Assembly (NCBI RefSeq): GCF_937981295.1
Contig: NZ_CALJPC010000088.1
Location: forward strand, 11,675 to 75,674
DNA: 64,000 nt
Origin: an uncultured Campylobacter sp.
Lineage (GTDB): Bacteria; Campylobacterota; Campylobacteria; Campylobacterales; Campylobacteraceae
Direction: 5' to 3'
Shown here: positions 60,856 to 64,000 of the stretch, piece by piece
Position numbering within the stretch: position 1 is the first letter of the stretch
How the letters are laid out: the number at the start of each line of letters is the position of its first letter
The notes under the pieces: model-generated
Told to the model about the DNA's origin: nothing
Database searches by the model: none
What the model saw: only the letters and a program-made list of their open reading frames with translations
Made by a program: the position numbers and the translations under genes

Positions 60856-62862
60856 TTAAAAATGCACTTTAAATTTCGCCCAAAAGCTTCTGCCGGGCTC
60901 ATAAAGCCTCGTGCCGTTGGGGATAGTCTCGTAGCCTGCGATACCGCCGCCGTAGCCGCCTTTTGAGTTATGATAGGCATATTTGGCGTCGTTTAGGTTT
61001 TCCGCCGCTAGCAAAAATTGATAATTTTTGTATTTATAGCCCGCGCTTAGCCCCAGCGTCCAAAAGCTATCGCTCTTGCCCAGGTCCATGCCGCCTACGT
61101 CGCCGTAGCCTTTTTGCGCGCGGTTTTGCGACGCGTTAGTGTAGAAGTCGGCTTTGACGAACCAGTCTGGCTTTTCTAAACCGGCGCTTAGTTTAAACGC
61201 TAGAGGCGAAACCTTAGGCAGCGCGTCGCCATCTTTTAAGCCGCCCGCGTTTTTAGTCACCTTGCCGTAGACGTAGGATACTCCCGCCCCCAGCCTAAAC
61301 ATATCGGCTAGCAGCGTAGTGCCCTCGATCTCGCCGCCGTATAGCAGGGCGTCGGTATTAAAGGCGTCTGAGGACATGCCCATAGGACTATATTTTATCA
61401 TTATGTAATCATCCATCTTTGAGACGAAAAAATTTGCGTTTATTTCGTAATTTTGATCTTTCAGTACGGCGCCAAAATCCAGCTGAGTATTTCTTTCTTT
61501 ACGTAGCTCTAAGTTCGCGTCCTTGTTCGTTTCCCAGTGATCAGGTAGTCTTTGTGCGTGCCCTAACCCAGCATAAAGCGTTAAATTTTGCAGATATTTT
61601 TCGTATCTAAAAAATCCTGAAAATAAATTTTCTTTCCTGCTCTTATGCGTTTTTAACAGTTTTCTCTCGCCCGCGTCCAGCCTAAGTCCGCCAAAAAGCC
61701 CGTAGTCGTTTTCAAGGACGTATTCGTTTTGAGTGTAGATCGTTTTATACGTTACCTTGCGCTCTTTTACGTGCGGCTTTGATACGGCTGCGTCCATTTC
61801 GGCTTTAGATACGCCGGCTCCGCCCGTTCCGGCGCCTCTCCACTTAAATACATCCTCAGAGTACCCAGTGCCAAGATAGCTTGTTAGATTGTCGAAATTT
61901 AGCTCGCCTTCTAGCTTAAAGCCATACATATCGCGTATCGGGTGGCTGATGCTATATCCCTTGCCGCGCCCCGTGCCCGGTACCACCGGACGCATGGTGA
62001 AGTTGTCCATTATGTGATCGATCTGATGATAGTACGAACTTAGCCTGATCTTGTGCTCGCCGACGTCTTGTTCAAATTTGAGTCCGAAAGACTTACGGTC
62101 AAACTGCACGCCGTCCCTCATCCTGTCCGCATACGCCGCTTCGCCCTCGCCCAGATCCGTGCTAAGCTGAATGGCGGTAGAATCGGTAGGCGTGATCGTG
62201 CCTACGAGTGAGACGCTGTTACGTTTATAGTGTGTATGCATTTTCTGTCCGCCGCCGCTTTTATAGTCGCCGCTTTCATAATGCCCGCCCGAGATCTGCA
62301 AGCTGCCCCATTCATTGCCCACGACGGCGTCGGCTACGGTTTCGAAGCGTCTAAAGCTTCCGCCTAGCACGCTAAAATTCCCGCCGAATTGCGTTTTATC
62401 TAGTCTTAAAATATCTCGATCGAAGAAAATACCGCCGCTGATGAGCGCTCCATATCTGACGTCCTGCGGACCTTTGACGATGCGCACGGAGTTGTAGTTT
62501 TGCGCCGAGATGTAGGTGATGGGCGTATCCATACGCATGCCGCAGCCGCCGTTTAGCGTGCTGCCGTCGATGAGCACGGGCAGTCTGGACGCCGTCTGCG
62601 AGCGGTAATAAACCTCGCTGCCGCCTCCGCCCTTGCGCTCCATCGAAAAGCCGCTTAAGTTCAAAAGCGATTTTGCGATGTCGCCGTTTTCTAAAATAGT
62701 GTCTTTACCCGCGATCTCCACCTTCGTGGGCTCTTGCAAGATAGATTTTTTAAAATTCGACGATACGATTATCGTGCCTAAATTTACGTCCTTGCTCGCA
62801 GCATCGTCTGCGATCAAGGCGCCCCATAGCAAACCCCCCGCCACAACGTAAGATAACTTCAT
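60856..62862 (-). CDS. TonB-dependent copper receptor (OprC/NosA type)
   Basis: 668 residues. Signal peptide MKLSYVVAGGLLWGALIA, plug domain to about residue 150 (VEIAGKDTILENG, VRIVKGPQDVRYGAL), then a 22-strand-type barrel ending in a C-terminal Phe. GGCGMRMDTPITYI near 105 corresponds to the CxxxM copper motif of OprC (Cys107 and Met111 here), and YYHQIDHIMDNFTMRP gives the HxM pair (His283 and Met285). It therefore probably takes up copper, perhaps for copper enzymes. Monocistronic. Its start and a long AT-rich leader lie at 62863-63000. Confidence 0.85.
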   Translation of the reverse strand: MKLSYVVAGGLLWGALIADDAASKDVNLGTIIVSSNFKKSILQEPTKVEIAGKDTILENGDIAKSLLNLSGFSMERKGGGGSEVYYRSQTASRLPVLIDGSTLNGGCGMRMDTPITYISAQNYNSVRIVKGPQDVRYGALISGGIFFDRDILRLDKTQFGGNFSVLGGSFRRFETVADAVVGNEWGSLQISGGHYESGDYKSGGGQKMHTHYKRNSVSLVGTITPTDSTAIQLSTDLGEGEAAYADRMRDGVQFDRKSFGLKFEQDVGEHKIRLSSYYHQIDHIMDNFTMRPVVPGTGRGKGYSISHPIRDMYGFKLEGELNFDNLTSYLGTGYSEDVFKWRGAGTGGAGVSKAEMDAAVSKPHVKERKVTYKTIYTQNEYVLENDYGLFGGLRLDAGERKLLKTHKSRKENLFSGFFRYEKYLQNLTLYAGLGHAQRLPDHWETNKDANLELRKERNTQLDFGAVLKDQNYEINANFFVSKMDDYIMIKYSPMGMSSDAFNTDALLYGGEIEGTTLLADMFRLGAGVSYVYGKVTKNAGGLKDGDALPKVSPLAFKLSAGLEKPDWFVKADFYTNASQNRAQKGYGDVGGMDLGKSDSFWTLGLSAGYKYKNYQFLLAAENLNDAKYAYHNSKGGYGGGIAGYETIPNGTRLYEPGRSFWAKFKVHF

Positions 62863-63019
62863 TTTTGATCCTTTGGATATTATGATAAACGATTGCGAAA
62901 TTTAATCACAAAAAATATTAAATTTATATTAAATTTAATATTTTAAAAAGTTAAAATTTTACGCCGTAAATCCCAAGCCGAAGGGCGCTTCGGAAAAATA
63001 TATAGCGATCCTTTAATCG

Positions 63020-64000
63020 CTAGAATTTAAATTTTCTAAATTCTATCTTTTCGTTGAAAATCGACATCGTGCGCTGAAGATTGTTTATATCTTTTTGCAT
63101 CGTTTGCATAAAATAATCTCTCAGCTGCAGATACTCCTCTTTATTTGCCATCAAGATATTTAGTATCTCGACCTCAGCGTTTTCTTTATAAAGCACAAGC
63201 TGATCGTGAAGACCGAAAAAACCGAGGCTGCCGTTGCGTAGGTGTATAATAGCCTTTGCTCCGAAAATTCCTGATGCGGCTAAAACAAAAATACACAATA
63301 TATCAGTTATGCTTTCGCCGATTGTCATATCGTATGCATCGGCGGCAAAAATTAATAAAATCCAAAGAAGTAGTGCTATTTTTATAAACCAATTTATCCT
63401 TTGCCGCATACTGTGTCTGCAATCAAAGCTAATTATCATCGCACCTATACTATTTAATTCGAAAATTTTACGGATCTTGTTTTTGTAATAATACAGAATT
63501 TTATCATTTTTAAACTCAAAATACATGCCGTCTTTATCCCTAATTACGGTCAACAATGAAATCAATATAGACGGAAGCATTCGAAAAGTCTTAAGACTAA
63601 CGGGATTTACTATGGTAGCAAAAGTCAAAAATATAATAAAACCTATCAGTAGCGCCGGAAATTGATAAATCATAAATTCATAATATGTATGGTCTTTGAT
63701 GATTATCGGTTCTTTATCGTAATCTCTAGCCTTGGAATTCTGCTGCAAAGAGCCGCTGTCATCCAAGATAAAATTTTGCTGCTCTGCGCTGTTTTCACAG
63801 GCGGAATTCAGAGCCGCTTCGGTTTCTAAATTTAAAGCGTCAGGATCGGAATTTAGGGTTTCAGAATTTGAAGCTTCGAAATTTGAAGGCTTAGAATTTG
63901 AGACTTCAGAATCCTGGGATTCAAAATTTGAAACTTCAAAATTAGAGGCTTCGGAATTCTGGATTTCAGAATTCGGGACTTTAAAATTTTCGCCGTTAGA
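63020..64000 (-). CDS. membrane protein, family X paralog 3 (5' end beyond the window)
   Basis: The frame is open to the window edge; 326 residues are visible. The N-terminal part has the same repeat tail as paralog 2 (GENFKVPNSEIQNSEA, later DDSGSLQQNSKARDYDK), and the body and the end (KIEFRKFKF) match paralog 1. It is thus a mosaic of the two. Four TM helices. A Met at 63766 could serve as an internal start but would drop the tail. By comparison with paralog 2 the true start lies about 40 codons past the edge. Confidence 0.75.
   Translation of the reverse strand, partial: SNGENFKVPNSEIQNSEASNFEVSNFESQDSEVSNSKPSNFEASNSETLNSDPDALNLETEAALNSACENSAEQQNFILDDSGSLQQNSKARDYDKEPIIIKDHTYYEFMIYQFPALLIGFIIFLTFATIVNPVSLKTFRMLPSILISLLTVIRDKDGMYFEFKNDKILYYYKNKIRKIFELNSIGAMIISFDCRHSMRQRINWFIKIALLLWILLIFAADAYDMTIGESITDILCIFVLAASGIFGAKAIIHLRNGSLGFFGLHDQLVLYKENAEVEILNILMANKEEYLQLRDYFMQTMQKDINNLQRTMSIFNEKIEFRKFKF
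63849..63989. repeat. 15-bp-period RAATTY array in paralog 3
   Basis: Hexamers at 63849, 63864, 63879, 63894, 63909, 63924, 63939, 63954, 63969 and 63984, an exact 15-bp step. Eight match RAATTY; 63909 is GAATCC and 63939 is AAATTA. The same AAATTA variant occurs at the matching place in paralog 2 (60224), so the arrays share descent. Confidence 0.9.

Overview
This window comes from the chromosome of a Campylobacterota bacterium, most likely a Campylobacter with fairly high GC content (inference; the gracilis/showae/rectus side of the genus would fit). Two blocks match, from memory, the gene order of C. jejuni. The first is ileS, a 36-residue membrane ORF, gatA, guaB, then later xseB and a nitrilase-family gene. 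The second is accD, rlmH, dksA, dusB, bamA, tyrA, an M23 peptidase, lpxC, tsaB, thrB, ylxR, infB, rbfA and rimP. No rRNA, tRNA, CRISPR array, insertion sequence or prophage was seen.

Layout. 1-5480 (minus): pyrC (cut by the window edge) and pyrB, a flavodoxin-fold NAD(P)H oxidoreductase, a repeat-rich lipoprotein and a cinA-type gene. 5599-14398 (plus): one long overlapping operon from ileS to a ThiF-like gene, closed by an intrinsic terminator. 14447-23146: accessory material, namely a Sel1-like protein, a DUF4156-like lipoprotein, a small HTH protein, an Rrf2 regulator with an NmrA-like/cupin pair behind a twin operator, a CDF metal exporter, three small membrane genes (one frameshifted), ribD, and a small membrane gene whose promoter carries a G8 tract. 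24073-35466 (minus): translation, envelope and threonine housekeeping. 35548-43418: tyrA, a phosphatase, dusB, the accD cluster, recO and a PAS protein. 43575-50489 (plus): an MFS exporter, a three-gene thiosulfate/polysulfide-reductase-type complex, then a two-component system with a disrupted kinase. 50583-64000: paralogous membrane proteins of unknown function, a Cache-only sensor, an MFS gene, galU-pgi, and a TonB receptor of the copper type.

The most unusual signal is not a gene. The hexamer RAATTY (AAATTT, GAATTT, GAATTC, AAATTC) is spread through spacers and conserved coding sequence. In four ORFs it forms in-frame tandem arrays with exact periods of 27, 18, 15 and 15 bp, one RAATTY per unit, encoding low-complexity Asn/Ser/Phe-rich segments. 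One array lies ahead of a lipoprotein signal sequence, one inside a nitrilase fold, and two form the N-terminal tails of membrane paralogs. RAATTY is, as I recall, the site methylated by the C. jejuni orphan methyltransferase CtsM, which is needed for natural transformation. The arrays may therefore be dense methylation or uptake signals (inference). Several spacers, above all the roughly 1.2 kb between rbfA and infB, are swollen with the same words.
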